From contig NZ_CAJLUB010000052.1 in assembly GCF_905209685.1 (NCBI RefSeq), positions 1 through 11,460 on the forward strand: a stretch of DNA of 11,460 nucleotides. The letters are read 5' to 3'. Shown in pieces: positions 1 through 6,395 of the stretch. Source of the DNA: an uncultured Veillonella sp. Lineage in GTDB: Bacteria; Bacillota; Negativicutes; Veillonellales; Veillonellaceae. The notes under the pieces are model-generated. The model was given only the letters and a program-made list of their open reading frames with translations, was not told the DNA's origin and made no database searches. The stretch's first letter is position 1; each line of letters begins with the position of its first letter. Both the position numbers and the translations under genes were made by a program.

Positions 1-5
1 CTGTT

Positions 6-1058
6 ATGACTCGCATTCATATTAACGCGTCCACACCGTATGACGTTGTCATCGAGGAAGGCGCTTTACAACGCATCACCGATTATATTAAACCGTTAAA
101 ACCAAATTGCCGTGTTATCATCGTCAGCGACAGCAATGTGGCACCGCACTATTTGGACTCTGTGAAAGCTAATATGGAACGTGCTGGTTATACTGTTTGT
201 GATTATGTGTTCCCTGCAGGTGAAAGCTCCAAAAACGCTCATCAACTCATCGATTTAATAGAGTACATGGCAGCCCAATCGTTAACGCGTAAAGATCTTC
301 TCATCGCCCTTGGCGGTGGTGTTGTAGGCGATATGGCTGGCTTTGCAGCAGCTACATACTTACGTGGTATCGACTATGTACAGGTTCCTACATCCCTATT
401 AGCCGCAGTAGACTCCTCTGTAGGCGGTAAAACTGCGGTCAATCTAGAAGCAGGTAAAAACTTGTGGGGTGCTTTCAAACAACCTATCCTTGTCCTCTGT
501 GATCCTACAACCCTCCATACATTGCCAGACATGGAATGGAAAAATGGTTGTGGGGAAATTATCAAATACGGTTTCCTCGATGTACCAGGTTTATTAACCC
601 AACTCGAACACAAACCATTAATAAAACATCGCGATAGCGTGAGTGCCGTCATCGCTCGTTGCGTTCAAGCAAAGGCGGATATCGTAGAGCAAGACGAACG
701 TGAATCTGGTGTTCGTGCCCTCTTAAACCTAGGTCATACCTTTGGTCATGGTATTGAAAAAGCGAGCCACTTTGAAGTACACCATGGCTATGCTGTAGCC
801 ATTGGTATGGTCCTCATGGCACAAGGTGCTATAAAACATGGAGAATTAGATGCAGAAGCGTTAGACAAATTAAAGGTCCTCATCGAAGCACACGATTTGC
901 CAACCACTACGACCATACCAAAAGAAGAAATCCTAGCAGCTGCTAAACATGATAAAAAAAGCGAAGGTGCTACTATAAAAATCGTTATCCCTACTACTTA
1001 TGGTCATAGCGAACTCAAAGTTGTTACCCACGAAGAGTTAGCAACCTATCTTGATTAA
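6..1058 (+). CDS. aroB: 3-dehydroquinate synthase
   Basis: Converts DAHP to 3-dehydroquinate, the second shikimate-pathway step, in the cytoplasm using NAD+ and a divalent metal. The 350-residue length is normal for the family. The NAD/substrate core is clear at residues 101-160: GGGVVGD (103-109), then VPTSLLAAVDSSVGGKTAVN (127-146) and GKNLWGAFKQP (150-160). The expected metal ligands are present: E184 in GCGEIIKYG, H244 in NLGHTFGHG and H260 in VHHGYAVAIGM. A DKK segment near residue 316 matches the C-terminal family motif. The ATG at base 6 fits the usual family N-terminus, but only 5 bases precede it, so its ribosome site cannot be seen. It is the first visible gene of the aro operon, 106 bases before aroA. 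A DAHP synthase gene may lie upstream, outside the window. Confidence 0.96.
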   Translation: MTRIHINASTPYDVVIEEGALQRITDYIKPLKPNCRVIIVSDSNVAPHYLDSVKANMERAGYTVCDYVFPAGESSKNAHQLIDLIEYMAAQSLTRKDLLIALGGGVVGDMAGFAAATYLRGIDYVQVPTSLLAAVDSSVGGKTAVNLEAGKNLWGAFKQPILVLCDPTTLHTLPDMEWKNGCGEIIKYGFLDVPGLLTQLEHKPLIKHRDSVSAVIARCVQAKADIVEQDERESGVRALLNLGHTFGHGIEKASHFEVHHGYAVAIGMVLMAQGAIKHGELDAEALDKLKVLIEAHDLPTTTTIPKEEILAAAKHDKKSEGATIKIVIPTTYGHSELKVVTHEELATYLD

Positions 1059-1088
1059 GATAACTTATCTATTACGATTAAGTTATCT
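1058..1088 (+). repeat. AT-rich inverted repeat across the aroB stop codon
   Basis: A perfect 10-bp inverted repeat: AGATAACTTA at 1058-1067 and TAAGTTATCT at 1079-1088, with an 11-base loop. The left arm begins on the last base of the aroB stop codon. The left arm plus three bases (1058-1070) is also a self-contained palindrome, AGATAA-C-TTATCT. The stem is AT-rich and no U-tract follows, so it does not look like a terminator. It could be an operator, a processing or stabilising hairpin, or chance in AT-rich DNA. Confidence 0.5.
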
Positions 1089-1164
1089 AAAGTTTCTAGC
1101 ACCTACAACCTGCATAATAGTTATTTGTAATATAAGGTTTACCTAATATTTAAAGGAGATTTAT

Positions 1165-2433
1165 ATGCATTCCGTAACGAACGCCATCCCTACAGGGACG
1201 ATTGCGTCTATCCCAGCAAAGGCCCATGCACACCGCGCATTGATTTGTGCAGCCCTTGCTACCTCTCCATCTACTATATTACTGAGTCGTACCTCTAAGG
1301 ATATCGATGCAACGATGGACTCTTTGCGAGGCTTAGGGGCCCACGTAGTATATGAAAATAAAATTGTTACCGTTACTCCTGGCCCAGCTCCAGCAAAGGG
1401 CAATGTAGTACCGCACGAATCAGGCACTACATTACGCCTTTTATTACCTGTAGCAGCATCCATCTGTAACGATGTAGATGTAGATGCTAAAGGTCGTTTA
1501 CCAGATCGTCCGCTAGAACCTATGCTAGGGGAAATGAAAGCGCATGGCGTAACTTTTTCCCAAGACAAACCGCCATTCACTATGACAGGTCGTCTTCAAG
1601 GGGGCAATTTCGCTATGGTAGGAGATGTGAGTAGCCAATTCTTCTCTGGTTTATTGTTGGCAGCCCCTCAAATTGGCTTATCTACCATTACCTCTACTAC
1701 ACCACTACAATCTAGCGATTATGTAACATTAACAACTGAAACTATGCGCGATTTTGGTGTAGAAGTAGAGCATACCTTACCAGATACCGATATTAATGAG
1801 GCTTTCACCGTTCCATTTGGTGCATCTTTCATCGGTCGCGATAATTACCAAATCGAAGGCGACTGGTCTAATGCAGCGATTTGGATGGTAGCAGCCGGTA
1901 TGACGGGCAAACCAATTACTATTACAGGTATGAATAAAAACTCTGTACAAGCGGACCGACGCATCATGCAAGTTATGATTGATGCTGGTTGTGATGTTCT
2001 CTGGGATGGAATGAATGTAACGGTCACAGGTCGCGCTTCCAAACCGATTTATGCAGACCTTGAGCAAATGCCTGATATGTTGCCTGTTATGGCGGCCCTC
2101 GCTTGCTCTATTACTGGTGAAAGCGCCTTTGTTAAGGGCGCTCGCCTACGTTTAAAGGAATCGGATCGCCTCGTAGCCGTTGCTAATCTCGTGAGAGACT
2201 TAGGCGGCACAGTTCGTGAAGACGGTGATGACCTATATATCATCGGTAGTGGTATACTTAAAGGTGGCCAAGGTGATTGTGTAAATGACCATCGACTCGT
2301 TATGGCTGGCACATTGATGGCTCTCATCAGTGAAGCCCCTGTTACCTTAAAAGATAGCGAAGCTATCACAAAATCTTATCCAGACTTCTTTGAGGACTGG
2401 AACTTACTGGGCGGTAATGCACAACCAATTTAG
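1165..2433 (+). CDS. aroA: 3-phosphoshikimate 1-carboxyvinyltransferase (EPSP synthase)
   Basis: Transfers enolpyruvyl from PEP to shikimate-3-phosphate, the sixth shikimate-pathway step. It has 422 residues, a normal length. The start is fixed by AAAGGAGA at 1152-1159, 5 bases before the ATG. Conserved catalytic positions by comparison with E. coli AroA: K19, R24, S156-S157-Q158, Y186, D304 (QMPDML), E332 and R335 (RLKESDR), H376-R377 (NDHR) and K403. Two active-site loops differ from the textbook enzyme. The usual D-K-S-x-S-H-R is A-K-A-H-A-H-R (18-24), so the phosphoshikimate-contacting serine is alanine. The PEP/glyphosate loop reads E-S-G-T-T-L-R-L (85-92) instead of N-A-G-T-x-x-R-P. Related KSHAHR and ESG loops are known, from memory, in clostridial enzymes, so this is probably a lineage subtype and not decay. 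Its neighbours support the assignment. Confidence 0.95.
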   Translation: MHSVTNAIPTGTIASIPAKAHAHRALICAALATSPSTILLSRTSKDIDATMDSLRGLGAHVVYENKIVTVTPGPAPAKGNVVPHESGTTLRLLLPVAASICNDVDVDAKGRLPDRPLEPMLGEMKAHGVTFSQDKPPFTMTGRLQGGNFAMVGDVSSQFFSGLLLAAPQIGLSTITSTTPLQSSDYVTLTTETMRDFGVEVEHTLPDTDINEAFTVPFGASFIGRDNYQIEGDWSNAAIWMVAAGMTGKPITITGMNKNSVQADRRIMQVMIDAGCDVLWDGMNVTVTGRASKPIYADLEQMPDMLPVMAALACSITGESAFVKGARLRLKESDRLVAVANLVRDLGGTVREDGDDLYIIGSGILKGGQGDCVNDHRLVMAGTLMALISEAPVTLKDSEAITKSYPDFFEDWNLLGGNAQPI

Positions 2434-2461
2434 ATTTCTAATCGTATTTGGTGAAATCTAA
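2430..2461 (+). repeat. inverted repeat across the aroA stop codon
   Basis: A perfect 9-bp inverted repeat, TTAGATTTC at 2430-2438 and GAAATCTAA at 2453-2461, with a 14-base loop. The left arm contains the whole aroA stop codon (2431-2433). There is no U-tract. It sits in the same place as the repeat at the aroB stop, although the sequence differs. It may be a 3'-end stabilising or processing hairpin; a function is not shown. Confidence 0.45.
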
Positions 2462-2473
2462 TAGATAATAGAA

Positions 2474-2487
2474 ATAGTACGTGCTAT
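2474..2487. promoter_or_regulatory. imperfect palindrome upstream of aroC
   Basis: ATAGTAC followed directly by GTGCTAT is a 14-bp palindrome with one mismatch. It lies 18 bases upstream of the aroC ATG and just before the ribosome site AGGAG at 2493-2497. The half-site TAGTAC recurs in the repeat upstream of aroEK (4763-4769). An operator role is inference only. Confidence 0.25.
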
Positions 2488-2505
2488 ATAGTAGGAGTTA
2501 ATATA

Positions 2506-3600
2506 ATGGCATCTAATTTCGGTAAAACCATACAGGTATCTACCTTCGGCGCCTCTCATGGGTATGCCATCGGTGGTATTGTAGAGGGTCTACCTTGTGG
2601 ACATACCATCGATATCGATGAGTTAAAAGCCTTTTTAAAGCGCCGTGCGCCAGGGCAAAATCAATTAACAACACAGCGTAAGGAAGCTGATACACCTGAA
2701 TTTTTAGCAGGTTTGGTGGACGGCATGCTCAGTGGTTCTCCATTGGCATTTATGATCCGCAACACATCGCAACACTCTAGCGATTATAACAACTTACGCG
2801 ACATTCCTCGCCCATCTCATGCAGACTTTACAGCTCGTATGCGCTACGGTGACAAGGTAGATATGCGAGGCGGCGGCCACTTCTCGGCACGCCTTACAGC
2901 ACCTCTATGCGTAGCCGGTGGCATTGCTATCCAACTATTACGCGAAAAATGCATCGAAATTCACGGCCATTTAAAACAAGTGGGAACAATCCAAGATGCT
3001 CCTATCAACATGGTTCACCCAGATATGAAAGCATTAGCTAGCATTGCTACAGAGCCGATTGCTATGGTTGATCCAGAAAAACGTAGCGAAGTAGAAAACT
3101 TGGTCATGAAGCTCAAAAAAGATGGTGACTCTACCGGTGGTATCGTTGAAGTCGTTGCTACAGGGCTACCAATTGGCCTTGGCAATCCAAACTTTGACGG
3201 CATTGAAAACCGACTAGCTCGCGTTATCTTTGGTGTACCTGCTATTAAGGGCATATCCTTCGGCGGTGGTTTCGATATGTGTGCTAAGCTTGGTTCCGAA
3301 GTGAATGATGCTTTCACCATGGACGGTGACAAGATTACAACATCTACCAATAATAGCGGTGGTATCCAAGGCGGTATTACCAATGGTTTGCCGCTCGTTA
3401 TGCAAGTAGGCATCAAGCCAACACCATCCATTTATAAAGAACAACATTCTGTATCACTTTCACAAAAAGAGGACACATTGCTCACCATTCAAGGTCGTCA
3501 TGACCCATGTGTAGCGCTTCGTGCAGTACCTGTTATCGAAGCTGTAACAGCCCTCGTTATTCTTGATTTCTTAGGAGATATTGACCATGAACTTAGATGA
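2506..3600 (+). CDS. aroC: chorismate synthase
   Basis: Converts EPSP to chorismate with reduced FMN as cofactor, the last common step. The 364 residues match the usual bacterial length. Signatures in order: FGASHG (14-19, histidine at 18), RRAPGQ near residue 46, RPSHADFTARMRYG near 102-115, RGGGHFSARLTAPL near 121-134, GDSTGGIVE near residue 207, NNSGGIQGGITNG near 283-295 and GRHDPCVALRAVPV near residue 330. The third motif is usually GGGRSSARET. The GGGHFS form is, from memory, typical of clostridial enzymes and marks a subtype. The start follows AGGAG at 2493-2497 by 8 bases. The 3' end overlaps pheA by 14 bases, so the two are probably translationally coupled. Confidence 0.96.
   Translation: MASNFGKTIQVSTFGASHGYAIGGIVEGLPCGHTIDIDELKAFLKRRAPGQNQLTTQRKEADTPEFLAGLVDGMLSGSPLAFMIRNTSQHSSDYNNLRDIPRPSHADFTARMRYGDKVDMRGGGHFSARLTAPLCVAGGIAIQLLREKCIEIHGHLKQVGTIQDAPINMVHPDMKALASIATEPIAMVDPEKRSEVENLVMKLKKDGDSTGGIVEVVATGLPIGLGNPNFDGIENRLARVIFGVPAIKGISFGGGFDMCAKLGSEVNDAFTMDGDKITTSTNNSGGIQGGITNGLPLVMQVGIKPTPSIYKEQHSVSLSQKEDTLLTIQGRHDPCVALRAVPVIEAVTALVILDFLGDIDHELR
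3573..3577 (+). promoter_or_regulatory. ribosome binding site deciding the pheA start
   Basis: AGGAG inside the end of aroC lies 9 bases before the ATG at 3587. It is only 3 bases before an in-frame TTG at 3581, which is too close. The ATG is therefore the preferred start. Confidence 0.7.
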
Positions 3601-4726
3601 AGTACGCGTTAAAATTAACGACATAAACGATCAGATGCTCGAATTATTCAAAGAGCGCATGGAACTCTCCAAAGATGTTGCCGCGGCAAAGAAAGAAATG
3701 AATAAGGCCATTTACGATGCTAAACGGGAACGAGATATTCTCGACAAAGTAACGAGAGATGCAGGCCCTGACCTCGATCTATATGCACGCCGTTTCTTCG
3801 AAGCATTATTCAGCTTGAGCCGTACGTACCAATCTGAACAGTTATTCCAAGATAATGAGTTCACTGTAAAAATGAAAAAAGCCATTGAGCAATCCCCTAC
3901 CTTACCTCCTCAACGAGGCAGCGTAGCTTGTGCTGGCGTATTCGGCAGCAATGCACAAGTGGCATGTGATAAATTATTACCACTTAGCCAAATTCACTAC
4001 GTAACAGGCTTCCGTGCCGTATTCGATGCCGTTGAGTCTGGTGAATGTCAATTCGGTGTATTACCTATCGAAAACAGCTCCAATGGTTCTGTAAAAGAAG
4101 TATATGACCTTCTAGAAGATCGCAAGTGCTATATCGTGCGCGGTACACGCCTATGGATTTCTCATGACCTACTCGTAAAAAAAGGTACAAAACTAGAGGA
4201 TATTCATACTATCATCTCTCACCCACAAGCATTGGGCCAATGTAGCCACTTCCTAGAAAAATTAGAAGGTGTCGAATTACGCTCCTTTGATAATACAGCA
4301 CGTGCTGCACAGCTAGTAGCAGCTAGTGATGATCCAGGTGTAGCCGCTATCGCAGCACCTCAATGTGCAGACTTGTACAATTTGTCTCCATTGATGCGCA
4401 ACATCCAAAACAGCGATAACAACTATACCCGCTTTATCTGCATTAGCAAGGACTTCCATGTATACCCAGGGGCTAATAAAATCTCTGTAGTAACCACAGC
4501 AAGCCATGCTCCAGGTGGCCTTGGTACATTGCTTACCAAGTTTGCTAACATCGGCGTAAACCTTACAAAACTTGAGTCTCGCCCTATCGTGGGCCATAAC
4601 TTTGAGTTCTTGTTCTACCTCGACTTAGAGGCATCCCTAGCGGATCCTAAGGTATTATCTGTTCTAGCAGAGCTTCATACATCCCAAGATAAATTCCGCT
4701 TGCTCGGTAATTATCCAGAAAACTAA
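3587..4726 (+). CDS. pheA: bifunctional chorismate mutase / prephenate dehydratase (P-protein)
   Basis: Converts chorismate to prephenate and then phenylpyruvate, committing flux to phenylalanine. Length from ATG 3587 is 379 residues, close to the roughly 386 of E. coli PheA. Residues 1-85 are an AroQ-type chorismate mutase, with R7, R24, K35 and the R47-E48 pair in DAKRERDIL. The prephenate dehydratase domain follows (about 112-288), with GVLPIENSSNGSV (157-169), SHPQALGQC (211-219) and the catalytic T-R-F triplet (281-283). An ACT domain covers about 298-375, with GGLGTLL and the ESRP motif (330-333). These are the elements that bind phenylalanine for feedback inhibition in this family, so allosteric control is likely. 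It overlaps aroC by 14 bases and precedes aroEK by 123 bases. Confidence 0.95.
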   Translation: MNLDEVRVKINDINDQMLELFKERMELSKDVAAAKKEMNKAIYDAKRERDILDKVTRDAGPDLDLYARRFFEALFSLSRTYQSEQLFQDNEFTVKMKKAIEQSPTLPPQRGSVACAGVFGSNAQVACDKLLPLSQIHYVTGFRAVFDAVESGECQFGVLPIENSSNGSVKEVYDLLEDRKCYIVRGTRLWISHDLLVKKGTKLEDIHTIISHPQALGQCSHFLEKLEGVELRSFDNTARAAQLVAASDDPGVAAIAAPQCADLYNLSPLMRNIQNSDNNYTRFICISKDFHVYPGANKISVVTTASHAPGGLGTLLTKFANIGVNLTKLESRPIVGHNFEFLFYLDLEASLADPKVLSVLAELHTSQDKFRLLGNYPEN

Positions 4727-4736
4727 TATATTCCTC

Positions 4737-4769
4737 TGTACTAGTCCCCATAAGGGTATATATAGTACA
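4737..4769 (+). repeat. interrupted inverted repeat downstream of pheA
   Basis: A perfect 7-bp inverted repeat, TGTACTA at 4737-4743 and TAGTACA at 4763-4769, separated by 19 bases that include CCC (4747-4749) facing GGG (4754-4756). It begins 10 bases after the pheA stop, in the leader of aroEK. There is no U-tract. It may be a hairpin or a two-half-site operator. The left arm, GTACTAGT, resembles half of an enterobacterial TrpR box, but the spacing does not match. Confidence 0.4.
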
Positions 4770-4791
4770 ATGAATATAGTTATAAAATTCC

Positions 4792-4823
4792 AATGGCTAA
4801 TAGGTACCAGCCTATTAGCCATT
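4792..4823 (+). promoter_or_regulatory. perfect 13-bp stem-loop in the aroEK leader
   Basis: AATGGCTAATAGG at 4792-4804 is exactly complementary to CCTATTAGCCATT at 4811-4823, with a 6-base loop (TACCAG). This is the strongest non-terminator hairpin in the window. It ends 26 bases before the aroEK ATG. Neither side has a T-run, so it is not a standard intrinsic terminator. Candidate roles are an operator, an RNA element controlling aroEK expression, or an mRNA processing or stability hairpin between pheA and aroEK. Confidence 0.65.
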
Positions 4824-4834
4824 CTATGTATATT

Positions 4835-4847
4835 GACCTAGGAGGTC
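4835..4847 (+). promoter_or_regulatory. aroEK Shine-Dalgarno within a small inverted repeat
   Basis: The strong ribosome site AGGAGG (4840-4845) lies 4 bases before the ATG at 4850 and decides the start. It is embedded in GACCT-AGG-AGGTC (4835-4847), a 5-bp stem with a 3-base loop, so the ribosome site could be partly masked in the mRNA. The masking is inference. Confidence 0.55.
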
Positions 4848-4849
4848 CT

Positions 4850-6085
4850 ATGAAATTTGGTTTACTTGGCCGTACGTTGGGCCATAGCTTCTCCCCTCGC
4901 ATTCATAGTGCGTTAGGGAATACAAATTATGAATTATTTGAGCGCGAACCAAGCCAATTACAAGAGTTCTTCGCTGATCCAGAATTACAAGGCATTAACA
5001 TTACTATTCCTTACAAGGTAAATGCCCTTGAAGCTTGTGATGTGGTTGACCCTCGTGCAGAACGCATCGGTTGTGTAAATACAATGGTTCGCAAAGATGG
5101 TAAATGGCACGGCTATAATACAGACTATGATGGTTTCGTATTTACCCTACAACATGCAGGTATCGATGTAGCTGGCAAGGAGTGTATCATTCTTGGCGAT
5201 GGCGCTTCCTCTGCTACTGTTCACGTAGCTCTCGAAGATTTAGGCGCTAAAAACATCGTTCATTTATCTCGTAAGATGGCGCCATTCTATGGTGATGCGC
5301 CAAACTATTATGAAACAGCGCAGATTATTATTAACTGTACCCCTATCGGCATGTACCCTCATAATCCAGCCAACCTTATCGATATTACGCAGTTTTCTAA
5401 ATTGGAAGGCGTTGTAGACCTCATCTACAATCCACGCCGTACGATTTTACTGTTACAAGCAGAAATGATGGAAATTCCTCATTGTGATGGCTTGCCATTC
5501 CTTGTTGCACAAGGTGTTGAGGCGGCTAACCATTTCCAAGGTGAAAGCTTTGGCACGAAAGAAATCGAGCAAATCTTGCGCGATATGCGACGTGAAAAGG
5601 AAAATATCATCCTCATCGGCATGCCTGGTGTAGGTAAAACAACAGTAGGCAAAGCCCTTGGCGAAGAAATGGGCCGCACTTGCATTGATGTGGATCAAGA
5701 GTTAGAAAAAGAAATCGGTGACATTTCCACCTATATTACAGAACAAGGGGAACCAGCGTTCCGCGAAAAAGAAGCTGAAATGATTGCTAAACTCGGCACT
5801 CAAACGGGCCTGGTGATCTCCACTGGCGGTGGCTGTGTAACAGTGCCTAAAAACTACGCACACCTACGCCAAAATGGTCGCATTTACCAATTAACACAAC
5901 CAGTAGAAAACCTATCTACCTCCGGTCGTGTACTCTCTAGTGGTGGTCTAGACCGTTTACGCGAGCTCGAAGAAATTCGTACACCAATGTATGAAAGCTT
6001 CGCTCAATGCATAATAGAACATAACCGCAATGCACCAGAAACAGTAGCGGCTATCCTAGAAGACTTCGAAGCAAACCTATTATAA
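4850..6085 (+). CDS. aroEK: bifunctional shikimate dehydrogenase / shikimate kinase fusion
   Basis: One 411-residue chain carries two consecutive pathway enzymes. Residues 1 to about 245 are AroE: the shikimate-binding GHSFSP segment (11-16), NITIPYK with catalytic K56, GCVNT with N77, GYNTDYDGF with D92 (the K/D catalytic pair), an NADP-binding loop ILGDGASSA (114-122), NCTPIGM (162-168) and GLPFLVAQGVEA near residue 218. Residues 250-411 are AroK: Walker A GMPGVGKTT (257-265), D280 and D282, substrate-binding R305 in FREKE, and TGGG (325-328). The kinase lid is non-standard: where RPLL is usual it reads GRVLSS (359-364). All key residues of both halves are present, so both are probably active. 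ATG 4850 is preferred over the in-frame ATG at 4793, which lacks a ribosome site and would translate the leader hairpin. It is the last gene of the operon. Confidence 0.93.
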   Translation: MKFGLLGRTLGHSFSPRIHSALGNTNYELFEREPSQLQEFFADPELQGINITIPYKVNALEACDVVDPRAERIGCVNTMVRKDGKWHGYNTDYDGFVFTLQHAGIDVAGKECIILGDGASSATVHVALEDLGAKNIVHLSRKMAPFYGDAPNYYETAQIIINCTPIGMYPHNPANLIDITQFSKLEGVVDLIYNPRRTILLLQAEMMEIPHCDGLPFLVAQGVEAANHFQGESFGTKEIEQILRDMRREKENIILIGMPGVGKTTVGKALGEEMGRTCIDVDQELEKEIGDISTYITEQGEPAFREKEAEMIAKLGTQTGLVISTGGGCVTVPKNYAHLRQNGRIYQLTQPVENLSTSGRVLSSGGLDRLRELEEIRTPMYESFAQCIIEHNRNAPETVAAILEDFEANLL

Positions 6086-6198
6086 TCGTTTGTATAGCGT
6101 ATTTATAAAACGCTTCACAAATAAATCAGTAAGAGCATCTATATCTGTATTTCTAGATAAAACTAAAACGCATATCATAATACCTATGATATAAACTG

Positions 6199-6240
6199 AA
6201 AAGCAGTAGCTATCCTATGGATAACTACTGCTTTTTTATT
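6199..6240 (+). terminator. intrinsic terminator of the aro operon
   Basis: An 11-bp stem, AAAAGCAGTAG (6199-6209) with CTACTGCTTTT (6225-6235), is extended after one C/A mismatch by TATCC/GGATA around a 3-base loop. It is followed by a T-rich stretch to 6240. It lies 113 bases after the aroEK stop. The A-run on the left flank could also give some termination on the other strand. Confidence 0.9.
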
Positions 6241-6274
6241 TCCCCTATGTATTATATATATTTGTAGAAAACCA

Positions 6275-6303
6275 TATTTGCAATTACAATGTAATTACAA
6301 ATA
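6275..6303. promoter_or_regulatory. operator-like 29-bp palindrome upstream of the toxin-antitoxin genes
   Basis: The left arm TATTTGCAATTACA (6275-6288) and right arm TGTAATTACAAATA (6290-6303) flank a single A, with one mismatch in 14 pairs. The same bases contain a direct repeat, AATTACAA, at 6282-6289 and 6294-6301, one helical turn plus about 1.5 bases apart. It sits immediately upstream of the candidate -35 box. Antitoxins with ribbon-helix-helix domains usually repress their own operon through such repeats, so this is the likely autoregulatory site. Confidence 0.65.
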
Positions 6304-6306
6304 GAA

Positions 6307-6336
6307 TTGATTAACGTAAATACCTTTTAATATAAA
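6307..6336 (+). promoter_or_regulatory. candidate promoter of the toxin-antitoxin operon
   Basis: TTGATT (6307-6312) and TATAAA (6331-6336) are separated by 18 bases, a plausible sigma-70/SigA-type promoter. It lies 60 bases before the antitoxin ATG and abuts the palindrome at 6275-6303. Confidence 0.55.
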
Positions 6337-6395
6337 ATCAACAATATGATCAACGAATTACAGTCACAAGCCAAAAGAATACTAGGAGAGATACT

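Larger units (their letters stand above)
6086..6395 (+). other. intergenic region between aroEK and the toxin-antitoxin cassette
   Basis: No gene of any length is convincing here. The first part holds hairpins after the aroEK stop: TTTGT..AGCGT / ACGCT..ACAAA at 6089-6121, a weak 5-bp stem at 6142-6159, and ATATCATA / TATGATAT at 6172-6192. The operon terminator follows at 6199-6240. The second part holds the operator-like palindrome at 6275-6303, a promoter at 6307-6336 and the antitoxin ribosome site AGGAGAG at 6384-6390. Confidence 0.7.

Noticed and set aside
1161..1580. Long open frames antisense to aroA, aroB, aroC, pheA and aroEK (for example 374-652, 1161-1580, 3015-3431, 4313-4597)
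   Set aside because: They lie wholly or almost wholly opposite well-conserved enzymes, have no family resemblance and no suitable ribosome sites; they follow from codon bias of the true genes.
3581..3586. TTG at 3581 as the pheA start
   Set aside because: It lies only 3 bases after the AGGAG; ATG 3587 has proper spacing.
4737..4769. TrpR or TyrR operator before aroEK
   Set aside because: GTACTAGT resembles a TrpR half-site, but the second half and spacing do not match either consensus, and no such regulator is known for this lineage from the window.
4793..4849. In-frame upstream extension of aroEK by 19 codons, or a leader peptide
   Set aside because: No ribosome site precedes the ATG at 4793, the codons are simply the 13-bp hairpin, and there is no run of aromatic codons as expected for attenuation. 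AGGAGG before ATG 4850 and the usual AroE N-terminus fix the start.
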